A stretch of DNA of 64,000 nucleotides from Planctomycetota bacterium. GTDB lineage: Bacteria; Planctomycetota; MHYJ01; WSZJ01. Below, piece after piece: positions 37,080 through 47,400 of this stretch. The stretch's first letter is position 1; each line of letters opens with the position of its first letter. The position numbers and the translations under genes are program-made. The notes beneath the pieces are model-generated. The model was not told where the DNA came from, ran no database searches, and saw nothing but the letters and a program-made list of their open reading frames with translations. Location: NCBI GenBank assembly GCA_009773755.1, contig WSZJ01000014.1, forward strand, positions 1-64,000, read 5' to 3'.

Positions 37080-38180
37080 TCAGTTCAGCCAGTCACGCAG
37101 GATCGCCTCGCGGTCCCCATCGAGCGCCGGCGGCGGCTTCACCTTCATCTCCCCGAACGGCGACCCGAGCGTCTCGCGGCCGTCGCCGAGCGGGACGACC
37201 ATGTGGCGGGCGCGGACCTGCTCGTCGTGGAGCGCCTCGGCGACGTCGTAGACGGGCCCGGCCGGGAGCCCCTTTTCCCAGAGGTGGTTCACCCACCAGT
37301 CGCGCGGGTGCTTGGCAAATTCCTTCGCGAGGATCGCGTCGAGCGCGGCGCGGTTGAGGCGGCGGGAGGGCATGTCGATGAAGCGGTGATCAGAGGCGGT
37401 CTTCAGCGAGAGCGCGTCGCAGAGAGGCTTCCAGAATTTCTCCGTGAAGATCGCGACGGCGACGAACTTTCCGTCGGAGCACTTCCAGGCGCCGTACGGC
37501 ACGTTGTAAGCGTGCGAGGAGCCGATCGGGCCCGGCGGCGGATTCCCGGCGAGCGTGAATTGAGCCATGTAGGTGAGCATGGAAAGCGAGCAGTCGAGGA
37601 GCGAGAGGTCGATGTCGCGGCCCGTTCCCGATGTTTTTATTTCATGAAGAGCCGCGAGCGTCGCGATCGCGCCGTAAAGCCCGCCCGCGAGGTCGCCCGT
37701 GGGGACGCCGTTCTTGCACGGGGCGCGGCCGGGCTCGCCGGTGGCGGACATGGAGCCGGACATCGCCTGAATGACGAGGTCGAAGGCGGGGAGGTCGCGG
37801 TACGGTCCGGTCGCGCCGAAAGAAGTAATCGCGACGGTGATGAGGCGCGGGTTGGCAACGCGGAACATGGGCAGATCGCACCCAAGCCGCGTCGCGGCGT
37901 CGGGCCTGAAATTGTGCCAGAGGACGTCGGCCTTCCCTGCGAGCTTCGCCAGCAGTGTGCGCCCTTCGCCCGACTTCAGATCGATCGCGATCGACCGTTT
38001 GTTCCGGTTCACTGAAACGTAGTACGGCGACTCGGGACCGCCGCCGATCGTTCGCGTCGGGTCGCCGCCGTCGGGGTCCTCGACCTTCACCACATCCGCA
38101 CCGAGATCCGCGAGAAGCATCGTGCCGTACGGGCCGGCCAGAACGCGGGTCAGGTCGAGAACCTTCAGTCCTCGCAGCAT
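37080..38180 (-). CDS. Class III CoA-transferase (CaiB/BaiF family)
   Basis: A 366-residue enzyme that would move CoA between carboxylic acids in the cytoplasm. The family N-terminus (LRGLKVLDLTRVLAGPYGTM) and the segments LGADVVKVEDPDGGDPTR, NRNKRSIAIDLKSGEG and FGATGPYRDLPAFDLVIQAM are all clear. The catalytic Asp is probably D163 in PTGDLAGGLYG. The C-terminal domain is present, so the length is normal. The start is ATG 38180; the upstream frame is not conserved. Substrate is unknown and there is no pathway neighbour. The gene contains the AT-rich 16-mer at 37628-37643 that recurs at 47252. Confidence 0.88.
   Translation of the reverse strand: MLRGLKVLDLTRVLAGPYGTMLLADLGADVVKVEDPDGGDPTRTIGGGPESPYYVSVNRNKRSIAIDLKSGEGRTLLAKLAGKADVLWHNFRPDAATRLGCDLPMFRVANPRLITVAITSFGATGPYRDLPAFDLVIQAMSGSMSATGEPGRAPCKNGVPTGDLAGGLYGAIATLAALHEIKTSGTGRDIDLSLLDCSLSMLTYMAQFTLAGNPPPGPIGSSHAYNVPYGAWKCSDGKFVAVAIFTEKFWKPLCDALSLKTASDHRFIDMPSRRLNRAALDAILAKEFAKHPRDWWVNHLWEKGLPAGPVYDVAEALHDEQVRARHMVVPLGDGRETLGSPFGEMKVKPPPALDGDREAILRDWLN
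37628..37643 (-). repeat. AT-rich 16-mer, copy 1
   Basis: The coding strand reads GAAATAAAAACATCGG, which encodes E-I-K-T-S inside the CoA-transferase. The same 16 bases occur in the same reading frame at 47252-47267. Only 5 of 16 bases are G or C, well below the surroundings. Confidence 0.6.
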
Positions 38181-38364
38181 GGGGGAATGATAAGCTCGCG
38201 GAAGCGGAGAAGCCGAGATTACGGTCAGCATGATCGTGGCGGATCTGAAGCACCTCAAACGCGCGCTCGCTTCTTCCGGCCCTGCTGATGCCTGATCCCG
38301 CCTTGCTACCATCTGCGCCAGGGTGCGGGATATCGACGCGCCGGTATCGACTCAGGAGCCGCCC

Positions 38365-41273
38365 GTGAGCGATCGAAAGGACCTCGAATTCGGGCTCACC
38401 GCGCTTCAGCTCAAACTCCTCTCCCGCGAGCAGCTTCTGGTCGCCGTGTCCGAGTGGTTCAACGAGATGAACATCGCGGGGCTCGTTCCAGGTCACGCCG
38501 CGCGGGACCTCGAGCGCGTCCTGCTCGACCTGCGGCTTCTCAAACCGTCGGAAGCGAACTCGGTTCACGAGTCGCTCCGCTCGCGCGCTTCCGGGCAGGA
38601 GCCTGTGCTTGATCCGGCGACGCGGGAAGCGCTCTTCCAGCTCTCTCCTCCCGCCGAGGTGCGCGTGTGGCTTCGGGGAATGTCGCGGCCTGCGCCGGCG
38701 CCCTCGTTCAAGCCGCGGCCGCGCGACGAGCGATACGAGTTCCGGGAGGAGATTGCGCGGGGCGGGCTGGGGCGGGTTCTGGATGCGCTGGACCGGGACC
38801 TCGGGCGGGACGTGGCGGTCAAGCTGACGCTCGACGGGCTGCGCGCGGACGACGTGGAGCGATTCGTGCGGGAAGCGCGGCTGACGGCGCAGCTCGACCA
38901 TCCGAACATCGTGCCCGTCTACGATTTCGGCGTGAGGCCGCGAGCCGGCGGCGGGGAAGAGTACTACTTGTGCATGAAGCGCATACGGGGGATGGATCTG
39001 GAATTGCTGATCACGGGTTTGAGGCTGGGGGACGCGGCGCTCGCGGAAAAGTTCACACGGGGAAGGCTGCTGGCGGTCTTCCAGGACGTGTGCCTGGGAA
39101 TTGCGTATGCGCATTCGAAAGGAGTGATTCACCGGGACCTCAAGCCGCCGAACGTGATGGTCGGGGAATTCGGCGAAACTCTGATCGTGGACTGGGGGCT
39201 GGCGAAGGAGATGGGGAAGCCGGAGCCGCACTTCGGCGCGGCGGGTCCCCGGGTGGAGCGCACGACGGCGCCCGCCCCCGACGCCACTCAGCTCACCCTG
39301 GCCGGAGACGTGCTGGGGACGCCGACCTTCATGGCGCCCGAACAGTTCGAGGGGCGGCTCGAGGACATCGACGCGCGCAGCGACGTCTACGCGCTCGGTT
39401 CCATCCTCTACTCCATTGTCGCGCTCCGCCCTGCCTTCCTCGCCGACGAGGTGGGCGCCATCGGCGACGTTCTCCGCTCCGGCCGCCTCCGACCTCCGTC
39501 GGCCGTGTCGAGAGCCGCGGAGCCGGTCCCGCCGGAACTCGATGCCGTCTGCCTGCGCGCCATGGCGTACCGCCGCGAAGACCGCTTCCAGTCCGCCCTC
39601 GAGCTCCACGACGAAATCCAGCGCTTTCTCGAAGGATCCCGCGAGCTCGAACGGCGCCGTCGAGCCGCCCGCGAGCGATCCGCCGAGGGGCTCCGCCAGC
39701 TGGCGCGCTATCGCGAGCTCGACGGCGAAATCCAGGCGCGCCAGAACGATGTCGAGCGGCTGCAGAAGGCGCTCGGAAATTACGGGCCTGCGGACAGGAA
39801 GCGGCCCATCTGGGACGCGCAGGAGAGCGTGAAGGTCCTGCGCGAAGACCGGATCGACGCGTACACGAAAGCGGGGGCCGAGTTCGGGCAGGCGCTGGTC
39901 GCGGATCCGGCGTGCGCGGAGGCGCTGGCGGGGATGTGCGAGCTGCAATTGGAGAAATACCTGGAAGCGGAGGCGGTTCGCGACGACGACGAGATGCAGC
40001 TCCGCTGGAACATCCTGGCGCACCACGACCGGCAGGGGACGTTTGCGGCCCGGCTCGACGCGCCGGGCCGTCTGTTGCTTCGCACCTGGACCCGCCCGTG
40101 CGATTGCCTGCGGCCGGTAAAAGAGCCGGGATGGCGGGTGGAATTTGGCGAGGCGTGGACCGTGCCATGGCGGGATGGGCGTGCACGTCCAGGGGAAGCG
40201 CTTCGCGACGAAGACCTGCCTGTGCCCAAGGTTCTGGTGAGCCCTCGCGGAACCTACTGGGGGCACGGCGCGAAATTCCGGGCGTCGAGGTGTCGATCGC
40301 AAAGTACGAGACGAAAGACCGTCGGCTTGTCCCGGGCGCCGCGCGGGTGCTCGGCACGACGCCGCTCGCGGACGTCGAGCTGCCCCAGGGCTCCTGGCTC
40401 TGCACGCTCAAGCCGCCCGCGCCCTTCATTCCCGCCCGCTTCCCGGTCCGGATCGACCGGGCCGGCCGGGCGTCGCACGACATCACGCTCTATCGGGAAG
40501 GCGAAGTGCCTGCAGGATTCGCAGTCGTTCCCGGGGGCGAATTTCCCTACGGCGGAATCGAACCCGGCCGCCGTCAGGGAATGACGCGCGTCACCGAGGA
40601 CTGCTTCTTCGCGCGCTTCCCGGTCACCTGCCGAGAGTACCTCGAGTTCCTCAACGACCTGTGCGCGCAGGGCCGCATCGACGAGGCGCGCCGCCGGGCT
40701 CCACGGGACAGCGGACACACGCTCTGGATCGAAGAGGCCTCCGCAGGGCGAGCCGCGCGCTTCCGCCTCCCGCGTCCCGACGAGCGCCCCGCGCAGGCGT
40801 GGGAAGCGGAGTGGCCGGTCATGTCGGTGGACTGGCACGACGGCCTCGCCTACTGCGGCTGGCGCTCGACGCGCGACGGCATCGTCTTCACGCTGCCCCA
40901 CGACGAGGAGTTCGAAAAAGCCGGCCGCGGCCTCGACCGCCGCGACTTCCCTTACGGTCCCGAGTTCGACGCCGCGTACAGCCACACCAGCGGCTCCCGT
41001 TCCAGCGGCGCCGCGCCACTCCCCGTGGGTTCCTCCCCCGAGGACGAATCCCCCTACGGCGTCCGCGACCTCTCCGGCGGCGCCTCCACCTGGACCCTCA
41101 ACGGCGCCGCCGGCGCTTCACGCTCCCTCGTCATCATCCGCGGCGGCGCATGGTCCGACAGCGGCTGGAGTTCGAGGCTGACGCAGCGGCGTGGAAGCGA
41201 GCCGGAGACCGTGCTGTCGCACATCGGACTGCGGCTCGTCGCGCGGCCGGTGTGGCATCCTTTCCCGCACTGA
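38365..41273 (+). pseudogene. Ser/Thr kinase - SUMF1 fusion, paralogue B (short type), frameshifted
   Basis: The start is GTG 38365 behind AGGAG at 38353-38357, matching the start of paralogue E. The N-terminal helical part (DLEFGLTALQLKLLSREQLL) leads to a kinase (about 122-430) with ARGGLGRV, VAVKLT, HRDLKPPNVM and VDWGLAKE (DWG for DFG). The middle is of the short type (LDAPGRLLLRTWTRPCDCLR). Near 40265-40272 the frame is lost (...TYWGHGA). One missing base restores the rest: REIPGVEVSIAKYETKDRRL, then the SUMF1-like part FPVTCREYLEFLNDLCAQGR and so on to 41273. The repaired length is 969 residues. As the gene is otherwise intact, a sequence error or a recent mutation are both possible. 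It directly precedes paralogue C. Confidence 0.75.
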
Positions 41274-41362
41274 CCTTTGAGGCGATCCGCCTGCGGGGAG
41301 AGATCGAGGCGGCCCACAGCGTGCTACGCTTGAATCAACTCCGTCTCATCAGGAACCGCCGC

Positions 41363-44359
41363 ATGGCCCGGGAATCCGACATCCTCTTCGCCCTCCTTGC
41401 GCTCCGCGCCGGGGTTGCGCCGCGCGACAGGATTCTGGAGTGCGCGATGGTCCTGGCCGAGACTCCTGACGCCAGGTTGGAACAGCTGCTCGCTGAACAG
41501 GGATTGCTCTCCGAAGAACGGCTCGGGGCGTTGCAAGCCGAAGTGCGCGCGGAGATCGGGCGGCACGGCGGCGACGCCGCGAAAGCCGTAACGAGCGCTT
41601 CGCAGGACCCCGAGTTGCGGCGGGTGCTGGAAGCAGGATTCCTGAGCGAGCATCGCGTCACCGCGCTTCCGTTGGTCCCGGATCCCGCGGTCATCGTCGC
41701 CCGGCCCAGCGGCGCACGCTACGAACTCGGCCGTGAACTGGGCCACGGAGGCATCGGCCGCGTCGTGAGCGCCCAGGACCGGGACCTCGCGCGCGACGTC
41801 GCGCTGAAAATCGTCCCCGTCGATGATGCTCCCGACACCGCCGCCCGCTTCGTGCGCGAAGCCCGGCTCTCCGCGCGGCTCCAGCACCCGAATATCGTCC
41901 CCGTCCACGACTTCGGCTCCCTCACCGGACCGGGCGGAGAGCAGCAGCTGTTCATCTGCATGAAGCGAATCGAAGGACGCGACCTGATGTCGCTTCTCAG
42001 GGAGATTGTCGAGGGAGACGGGTCGCTTGCCGCCGTGTTTACGCGGGCGCGGCTGCTGCGCATATTCCAGGACGTCTGCCTGGCGGTGGCTTATGCCCAC
42101 TCGAAAGGCGTCATCCACCGGGACTTGAAGCCCTCCAACGTCATGCTCGGCGAATACGGGGAGGTGCTGGTCGTTGACTGGGGCCTCGCGAAGGAGCGAG
42201 GGCAGGACGCTCCGCCCGCCCGGGCGCCGCTTCCGGAAAGCACGACGGTCCACACGCCGGTCGGCGACGTGATGGGCACGCCCTGGTACATGCCCCCTGA
42301 ACAGGCGCTCGGTCACTACGATGAGATCGACGAGCGCAGCGACATCTTCAGCCTCGGTGCGATCCTCTACGAGATCCTCACGTTTCAGCCGCCGTTTCCT
42401 GGAGCATCCGCCGAAGAAGCTCTTCGCCGCGCCCAGGCAGGGCGCATTCTGATTCCGTCGCACCTGCTCGCGATGGAGGCCTGGCCTCCTGTCGCGATGG
42501 CGCAGGGCATTTCACCGGAGCTCGACTCGATCTGCATGAAGGCGCTCGCGCCGAAACGCGAGGAACGCTACGCGCGGGCGATGGAGCTGCACGACGAAAT
42601 TCAGTTGTTCCTTGAAGGCGTGAAGGAGCGGGAGCGAAACCACCACCAGGCGGAAGAGGCAGTCGCCAAGGCCAGGAGCGCCGCGGCGCGGCAGAAGCAG
42701 CTTCAGCAGGCGGCGTCGCAGGCGGAGGCGGAGGCGAAGCGGCAGGAGAAGGAAGCGGAGCCGCTGGAAGCGAAACCGTCGCTCTGGGCGGCGCAGGACC
42801 GGGTCGATGCGCTGAGGCGGGCGGCTGTCGAGGCGTTTTCGGAAGCGAACGCGGCGATCGGGTTGGCGCTTGGATTTGAAAGGGGGAATGTGGAGGCGCG
42901 GCAGCTCTGGGCGGAGCTGGCGTGGGCGAAATTTCTGAAAGCGGAGGAGGACGGAAAGGAAGAGGAAATGCTCCTCAACCGCCGCCTGGTGGAGCGGTAC
43001 AACGACGGCCCCTTCGATGCCCTGCTCGCCGGCGAGGGCGCGCTGACGGTGCGAACGCGGGCGTATGAGTGCCGGTGTCTGCTCGCAGGGCGCGACGCCC
43101 GGCCCGAGGAGCTGGGGCGCCTGGGCTACCACCTGTTTTCAGGACGATCCCTGGAAGGTCACCCGGGCGCGGAGGGAGTGCCGGATTTGGAGCCTGCGAC
43201 GCCGGTCCGTCTCAAGGCGCACGGGTCGGGGTGCGCGGCCGCGCCTGTGCTCGGCGCTCACGTGTGGCTCTGGCGCTACGAGGAGATCGGCCGGTTGCTC
43301 ATGCCTGCGACGCCGGAAGGAGCGACGCGGGGACCGGTCGCGCCGCCCCTGGATACGCTGTTTCCGGCGGACTCGCCTTTTCGGCCACAGGGCCCGGGAG
43401 AATACCTCGGGCTGACGCCTCTCCGGGCACGGGCCCTCCCCATGGGCTCCTACCTTCTCGTGCTGCACCGGGACGGCTTCGAACCGATCCGTTGTCCCGT
43501 CACGATCCCGCGCTGCGGGACCTGGGAACAGGACGTGACTCTCTTCCGCCCGGGCGAAATCCCGGCGGGCTTTCTCCCGATTCCCTCCTCATCTGTCTGC
43601 TACCAGGGCGACTCAGGTAATCCGCATTCCGAACCCGGCAAAACAGTCGACCTCGACGACTATTTCATGGCGCGCCATCCAGTGACCTGCCGCGAATACT
43701 GCGAGTTCCTGAACGATCTGGCGAAAACACGCCCCGATGAGGCCGCGAGACGGGCGCCGCGTGAAGCGGATTCGAGCGGGTTCTACTGGCCGGGACCTCC
43801 CTGGGCCGTGCCGACCGCGGCCTGGCTCGCCGGCGCGCCCGCCGAGCTCAAGGCGAAGGCGAAGCGGCTCTCGTCCAGTCCCGTGGATTGGGAAGAGGAC
43901 TGGCCCGTGTTCAGCGTTTCGTGGGAGGACGGCATGGCGTACGCGGCGTGGAAGCGAGCGGGCGACGGAAGCCCGGCGACGCTGCCGCATGAAATGGAGT
44001 GGGAAAAGGCGGCGCGCGGGACGGATCGCAGGCCCTACCCGTTTGGCCGGCACCTCGACGAGCGCTGGTGCAACAACATCCGCTCGCATCCGGGAGAAAG
44101 CCGGCCGTCGGTCGTGACCGGGTTTCCCTTCGACGAATCGCCCTACGGCGTTCGCGGCTTCGCGGGGAACAGCCGCGACGCCTGCCTGAATTCCGCCGCC
44201 CCCGATCATCCCGGCTGGAGGATCTTCCGCGGCGGGTACTGGCCCATGACCGGGATCGTTTCCCGCGCCTCGCACCGCGGAGGGCTCACGACCCGCAGCG
44301 TGCTTTTCATTTACGGCTTTCGCCTGGCACAACCCGCTCGGCTGGCGGGGCCGGGTTGA
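41363..44359 (+). CDS. Ser/Thr kinase - SUMF1 fusion, paralogue C (long type)
   Basis: A 998-residue protein starting at ATG 41363 behind AGGAA. A short helical N-terminus (SDILFALLALRAGVAPRDRI) is followed by the kinase (about 119-420) with GHGGIGRV, VALKIV, HRDLKPSNVM and VDWGLAKE. A Gln/Glu-rich coiled segment comes next (ASQAEAEAKRQEKEAEPLEA). Then YNDGPFDALL and the Cys-containing beta domain (TVRTRAYECRCLLAGRDARP), and the SUMF1-like domain (about 742-990) with HPVTCREYCEFLNDLAKTRP, WEDGMAYAAWKR and FAGNSRDACLN. It is closest to paralogues A and D. It lies 89 bp downstream of paralogue B on the same strand, and has no sigma gene of its own. Confidence 0.85.
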   Translation: MARESDILFALLALRAGVAPRDRILECAMVLAETPDARLEQLLAEQGLLSEERLGALQAEVRAEIGRHGGDAAKAVTSASQDPELRRVLEAGFLSEHRVTALPLVPDPAVIVARPSGARYELGRELGHGGIGRVVSAQDRDLARDVALKIVPVDDAPDTAARFVREARLSARLQHPNIVPVHDFGSLTGPGGEQQLFICMKRIEGRDLMSLLREIVEGDGSLAAVFTRARLLRIFQDVCLAVAYAHSKGVIHRDLKPSNVMLGEYGEVLVVDWGLAKERGQDAPPARAPLPESTTVHTPVGDVMGTPWYMPPEQALGHYDEIDERSDIFSLGAILYEILTFQPPFPGASAEEALRRAQAGRILIPSHLLAMEAWPPVAMAQGISPELDSICMKALAPKREERYARAMELHDEIQLFLEGVKERERNHHQAEEAVAKARSAAARQKQLQQAASQAEAEAKRQEKEAEPLEAKPSLWAAQDRVDALRRAAVEAFSEANAAIGLALGFERGNVEARQLWAELAWAKFLKAEEDGKEEEMLLNRRLVERYNDGPFDALLAGEGALTVRTRAYECRCLLAGRDARPEELGRLGYHLFSGRSLEGHPGAEGVPDLEPATPVRLKAHGSGCAAAPVLGAHVWLWRYEEIGRLLMPATPEGATRGPVAPPLDTLFPADSPFRPQGPGEYLGLTPLRARALPMGSYLLVLHRDGFEPIRCPVTIPRCGTWEQDVTLFRPGEIPAGFLPIPSSSVCYQGDSGNPHSEPGKTVDLDDYFMARHPVTCREYCEFLNDLAKTRPDEAARRAPREADSSGFYWPGPPWAVPTAAWLAGAPAELKAKAKRLSSSPVDWEEDWPVFSVSWEDGMAYAAWKRAGDGSPATLPHEMEWEKAARGTDRRPYPFGRHLDERWCNNIRSHPGESRPSVVTGFPFDESPYGVRGFAGNSRDACLNSAAPDHPGWRIFRGGYWPMTGIVSRASHRGGLTTRSVLFIYGFRLAQPARLAGPG

Positions 44360-44417
44360 TCCACGCTGCCCTCGTCGCCAGAGTGCGGATAGCCGATCGT
44401 CGCGCGCGGTCCCGAAA

Positions 44418-47400
44418 TCACTTTCCCGATGAAATTTCGAAGTAAATGACGTCGTCGACCCGCCGGATAGCGCGCAGCGCGGCGCTCCCTTCCGAGAGCT
44501 CCGTCCGACCCTCCTGCGGCCACGCGACATGGCCCTCGTCCGCCGGAATCCCGCGACGCGCCGGGTCGAGGCCGTGCGCGGGGATCAGCTGGACGCGCGT
44601 TTGAGGCGAAGCGGGGCGGTCGTTGGGGCCGACGCGCAGGACGAATAGCCCTTCGCACGGAAGGTCGCTCATGAATCCCTCGCGGCGGCGGTTTTCGAGC
44701 AGGAGGTATTCGCTTCCGTCGGGCTTGAGCAGGACTCGGAACGACTCGCCGGGGTCGAAGTTGACGGGGCGAAGCGCGAGCTTCTGCGGTCTTGCGGGGT
44801 CGACCGTGACGGGGCGGAGCCAGCCGATGCACTGTTTGCACCAGGCGCAGAGGTGGAACGGGCGGGCCTCGGCGGAGGGAGCGGCGCCGTGCGTGCCGTA
44901 GGCGATGAGGCAGAATGGACCGAGCGGGTTCTTCGTGGCGCCGAGGCCGTACTTGTCGTCGACGCCGAAGGTGTGGGCGAGCTCGTGACAGGCGACGCCG
45001 ATCGGGGCGAAGTGGCCGCGGTAGCGTTCGCCGGCCTTGAACGCGACGACGCCCGGGCGGTCCTTGAGGGAGAGGCGCATCGGCCAGAGGGCGCTGGTGC
45101 GCGCGACGGGATTGCCGGCCCAGAGGAAGACGATCGCGTCGAAGCCGTCGAGCGCGGCCTTGCCGTCGCGGGCGAGAACGGCCCTGGCCAGCTCGCGCTC
45201 GACGACGTCGGAGCCGAAGCTGGCGTCGCGCATCCCGGTCCATGAGCCCGGAAGGAGGACCCAGTCGAACACGGTTCCGGTCGCGTCGAAAGTGCTTCCG
45301 GACATTTCGGCGTAGAAATCGCGCAGACTGCCGTACGTCGGCTGGCCGGTCGGCGACGTCCCCGGCCCGGCCCCCTTCGAGAAAAACGAGCGCTCGATCT
45401 CCTCGCGTCCGAAAGAGTGACGGCGGTCCTTCCATTCGCCGAGAACCACGGCGACTTTCATCCGCGGCCTCTTCAGACTGCATTCGAACCCCGGGCCGAG
45501 CTCGCGCACGGGAACGCCTTTCCTGAAGAACTCGTTTTCCGCCGGGACGGCCTTGTCGGGCGTCGCGAAGCCGTCCTCGATCGTGTAGTCCTTCCGGATC
45601 GGCCGTGTCTCGCTCGTCGGCGGGCGGACCGGGAGGCGCACGACGCCGGCCCTCGGGTGGCGCACGATCAAGGTCACCGGCCCTGTTGCAGAAGCGATTT
45701 TCACGCGCACCTCCGCCGAGGCGCCGCCCGCCAGCCTCTCAACCGCCGTCGCCTCCGCCAGTCCTTCCGCTTCGAACGCCACCGGCGCCGACAGCTTCAA
45801 CGCGACCGCCTTCCAAGTGTCCGTCGGCATCTCGCCCGCGTTTTGCAGCGTCGCGCGCACTTCGAATCCGCCCTCGGTCGCTTCGATCACCGGGTCCACC
45901 AGCTCCAGTCGCGGCAGCCGCTCCGCTTCGTCCTTGATCCACTCCCAGCTTTTCCTGGCGATCTCGCGAAGCGCCGCGGGTTCCGGATTGCGCGCGCTCA
46001 GCTTGCGGTCGTCGCCGCCCAGGAGAATTTCCCCGAGCTGCGGGTGTTTGAACGGCTTTGCGGGGACGAAGCGGTCTTCGCTCCACTCGCGCGGCTCGAG
46101 CTCCAGGATGAGCGACGGAATTCCGCGCGCGCCGAACGCCCACGCGATCGCGAGGCCGGCGCCTTCGTGATCGAGCGGCGCGGGCGGATAACCCAGCGTT
46201 TTTTCGCCGCGCGCGGCGATCGCTTCGAAAAGCGCCTTGTCTTCGCCGGGGCGCCAGAAGAAGAGGCACTTGCCGTCGTTGTGGACATCGAGGAAGAGCG
46301 CGATGTTCGGGCGGGCGGCGACGGCTTTCATGATCGCCTGCGTTTCGGGCTCGGAAGCGGCCTCCGGGCCGTGTGACCCCTCGAATTCCTTCCGCACCTT
46401 GAACCCGACCGGGAAGTTCCGGTTGAGGTCGACGCCGCCGGCCGGATCTTCCGAATACTTTCCGTCGCCGTCGTCGTCGACTCCCTCGCGGCCCGCGAAC
46501 GAAAACCGCTTCGCCCCGTCGCCGCGCACGACCCGCCCGCCTTTCAGCACAAAGTCCCCCTTGTCGTCCGGTTTCCACATGAGGCCGATCTCGCCGTCGC
46601 CGTCGAGGTCCTCGTATCCGTCCTCGTCGGTCTTCCCGTCGCCGTCGGCGTCGAAGGGGCGGTAGTTGTAGCGGGGGCGCCACCTGGTGCAGGGACCGCC
46701 CATGAAGTGCGCGAACGCGTCGGGGCTCGCGGCGGGGACGACGTAGAAGGTGGTCCGCGCGACGACCTTGTCGGTCCCGCGGCTGCGCGCAGGATTCGCG
46801 GCGAGCTGCCAGGCGACGTAGAGCGCCGTCATCGCCGCGCTCGCTTCGTTCCCGTGAAGCGCGCCCTGCACCCAGACCGCGGGTTTCTCCTCCGGCGCGC
46901 CGGCCGAGCGGTCCGTGATCTCGAGCACGAGGATGTCGCGCCCCTGGACCGACTTCCCCAGGCTCGCCAGCCGCGCGCGCCCCGGGAATCGCTTCGCCAG
47001 ATCCTTCAGGTGCTCCGTGACCTGCCGGTTGCCGAGATACCGGTCCCAGGTCCAGAGCCGCTTCGCGACCAGCCACTCCGTCCGCGCCCTGTACAGGGAA
47101 CCGGGCGCATTCTCGAGGGCGTCGAGCTGCTTCTGCGCGCGGGCGGCGAGATCGGGGAAGCGCGCTCCCTGCGTCCGGACGCGCCACCACGATTCGAACG
47201 CGCGGCCGGGCTCTTTCGTCGCTTCGACCTTCGCCGCTTCATCCGCGAGTACCGATGTTTTTATTTCTAGATCGGCGAAAATCGCCTTCGCCTCCGCGGA
47301 CTCCTCGCGCGCCGCGTGGGTCGACGCCCGCAGCCAGTCACCGGACGCCGCCGCTTCCTTCGCGACGGCCAGATCGTCTTCCGTGCGATTTCCCGCAAGA

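Noticed and set aside
37628-47267. Programmed -1 frameshift site in the AT-rich 16-mer
   Set aside because: The A-run is not in the phase needed for an A-AAA-AAC slippery heptamer, and both genes continue normally in the same frame.
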